Source: a virus. Taken from it: DNA of 43,309 nt. A model generated the notes under the pieces. The model worked only from the letters and a program-made list of their open reading frames with translations, searched no databases and was not told where the DNA came from. Within the stretch, counting starts at the first letter, position 1. Each line of letters opens with the position of its first letter. The stretch lies in IMG/VR virus record IMGVR_UViG_3300010885_073088, positions 1 through 43,309 of that record; one strand, given 5' to 3'. Position numbers and translations under genes: made by a program. This document shows, one piece after another, positions 42,377-43,309 of this stretch.

Positions 42377-42759
42377 GTCACGCAGTAAATATCAAAACAG
42401 CGTTCACTAACATCTCAAATCTACTAGCCCAGTTCGAGCAGCGTGGTTGGAAGATTGTAGAGAATGAGAAATGCAATACGTATCCTAGTGATCCTCGACG
42501 AAATGAGGTGCACCAGTACGTAGCTAAAAATCCAACGCCTGGAGGTTATGATGTCGGTGTCAATGTTGACTCTGACGGGACGACCTACTTTGTTTGCGAT
42601 TTCTTTGATCGCAGCATCGGACAGCAGCTTGGTAGTAATCTAAAAGACATCAAGCAAGGGTATGCTCTAAGCGAGCTGCAAAAACAGCTAAAGTATGAGG
42701 ACTTATCTTATAAAGTCTCAGAACTAGCGTCAGGTGAATTAGTGGTAGTAGCGGAATAA
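42373..42759 (+). CDS. Ycf35/DUF1257-like protein (128 aa)
   Basis: It begins MSHAVNIKTAFTNISNLLAQ, like the 'MSHFs.i.T.i.d...L..al' opening of DUF1257. The middle YDVGVNVDSDGTTYFVCDFF corresponds to the family's 'yDiGfx.n.dGxyelvaDfw', and GYALSELQKQL to the 'Ya...v...l' helix. The length fits. DUF1257 is the Ycf35 family of cyanobacteria, algal plastids and some phages; function unknown. In cellular genomes it is often encoded near a DUF2997 gene, which is also present here two genes downstream. It is coupled to the previous gene by a 4-nt overlap. Confidence 0.75.
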   Translation: MSHAVNIKTAFTNISNLLAQFEQRGWKIVENEKCNTYPSDPRRNEVHQYVAKNPTPGGYDVGVNVDSDGTTYFVCDFFDRSIGQQLGSNLKDIKQGYALSELQKQLKYEDLSYKVSELASGELVVVAE

Positions 42760-42763
42760 TAAT

Positions 42764-43054
42764 ATGGCAATCTTACTTAACAAAGACTTCGATGGTCTCA
42801 AATCAAAATTGGCTCGTTCGATTAAAGAAACATTAGCGCGAGACTGTGAAACGCCGTCAGGTGAAAAACCTATGCGATGGGAAATGCACATCCCATATCA
42901 TCAGATCGTGCCTTCTGAAGAAGACAATAATACAGCTACCGCGGTGGTAACATACGTTGTGCAGTGTCCTAGAGAGAAATCACACACAGTGCGTATCAAA
43001 TTCGCATACGACAGCACAGGACGCTTCTTGAAAGAATCAATGCTATATGTCTAA
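42764..43054 (+). CDS. unknown small protein (96 aa)
   Basis: Lies 4 nt after the Ycf35-like gene and overlaps the DUF2997-like gene by 8 nt. It has an N-terminal amphipathic helix (LKSKLARSIKETLARD), then a beta half with a pair of strands (TAVVTYVVQC and HTVRIKFAYD). No catalytic motif is visible. Its position between two conserved partners suggests a subunit or adaptor of the same system. Confidence 0.6.
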   Translation: MAILLNKDFDGLKSKLARSIKETLARDCETPSGEKPMRWEMHIPYHQIVPSEEDNNTATAVVTYVVQCPREKSHTVRIKFAYDSTGRFLKESMLYV

Positions 43055-43247
43055 GAAAATGACGTTTAAAATCGACAAGGAAGGAAATGTACTTGTTGAA
43101 AAAGTTGAAGGCTACGGTTCCTCGTGTTTGGAAGTTACAAGGAACCTTGAACGGGCTCTGGGTAATGCTGACGAAAGCACTAGAGTACTCACAGACGAGA
43201 TCAACAAACCAGTTGAGCTCGACAATAGAGAACGGTCAACTCACTAA
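43047..43247 (+). CDS. DUF2997-like protein (66 aa)
   Basis: The sequence reads MTFKIDKEGNVLVEKVEGYG, then SSCLEVTRNLERALG. This matches DUF2997: a beta hairpin with 'I..dG.v...v.G..G..C...T..LE..LG'. The length (66 aa) fits these small proteins. The single conserved Cys is present. DUF2997 genes often accompany Ycf35/DUF1257 genes, which supports both calls. The function of the family is unknown. The start overlaps the upstream gene by 8 nt. Confidence 0.75.
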   Translation: MSKKMTFKIDKEGNVLVEKVEGYGSSCLEVTRNLERALGNADESTRVLTDEINKPVELDNRERSTH

Positions 43248-43253
43248 AATAAA

Positions 43254-43309
43254 ATGGCATCTGTAATATACATCAGCAAAGAAGGAAATATTAGCGGTCT
43301 TGCAGACAA
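43254..43309 (+). CDS. start of a further gene (partial)
   Basis: An ATG at 43254, 6 nt after the DUF2997-like stop, opens a frame that runs to the window edge (MASVIYISKEGNISGLAD). It is in the same operon by spacing. Only 18 residues are visible. The opening is similar in form to that of the preceding protein (a strand, then KEGN), so it could be a relative, but this is weak. Confidence 0.45.
   Translation, partial: MASVIYISKEGNISGLAD

Overview
This window is part of a large tailed-phage genome, probably a contractile-tailed virus with a big genome. The evidence is a terminase large subunit, a run of baseplate and tail-fibre genes, a giant fibronectin type III (FN3) fibre protein, a tmRNA with a tRNA, two group I introns and two homing endonucleases. 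The host cannot be read from the sequence. A cyanobacterium is plausible, because three genes resemble families best known from cyanobacteria and plastids (Ycf46, Ycf35/DUF1257, DUF2997) and most start codons lack a Shine-Dalgarno sequence, but this is inference.

Layout. (1) 1-29499, all on + with tiny gaps: a late structural operon. It starts with two structural proteins (the second possibly hub-like), then a sigma-70-like factor (2628-3260) and a small protein. Next come gp25-like and gp6/J-like baseplate wedge proteins, a large baseplate-associated protein and two fibre-type proteins. A family of five proteins follows with a shared N-terminal signature (N, then aromatic-Pro). One of them is a 3068-aa protein that is continued, in the same frame after two consecutive stop codons, by a 1689-aa FN3 protein. 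(2) 29500-30356: terminator, promoter, an 81-nt structured region, a tmRNA (ssrA), and 5 nt later a tRNA-Ile(CAU) split in the anticodon loop by a 192-nt Azoarcus-like group I intron. An antisense HNH endonuclease gene overlaps the tRNA 3' exon. (3) 30940-35901: an unrecognised minus-strand gene, then plus-strand genes of unknown role and an AAA+ ATPase. (4) 35898-37622, minus strand: terminase large subunit. (5) 37611-43309, plus strand: small proteins, an AT-hook protein, then a Ycf46-like AAA+ ATPase whose Walker A codons are split by a group I intron encoding a LAGLIDADG endonuclease. After it come a DUF3150-like protein, an unknown, a Ycf35/DUF1257-like protein, an unknown, a DUF2997-like protein and the start of a further gene.

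How it works together. The first 29 kb builds the tail tip and host-contact fibres. The sigma-like protein could steer late transcription. Several genes have sigma-70-type promoters whose -10 box ends only 5-10 nt before the ATG, which predicts leaderless or nearly leaderless mRNAs. The tmRNA and the AUA-reading tRNA would support translation late in infection. The AAA+/Ycf35/DUF2997 cluster is the best candidate for an undescribed phage-borne system. The most unusual sequence observations are the in-frame double stop inside the giant fibre, the tRNA intron without a terminal G, and the intron sitting exactly between G and K of a P-loop.
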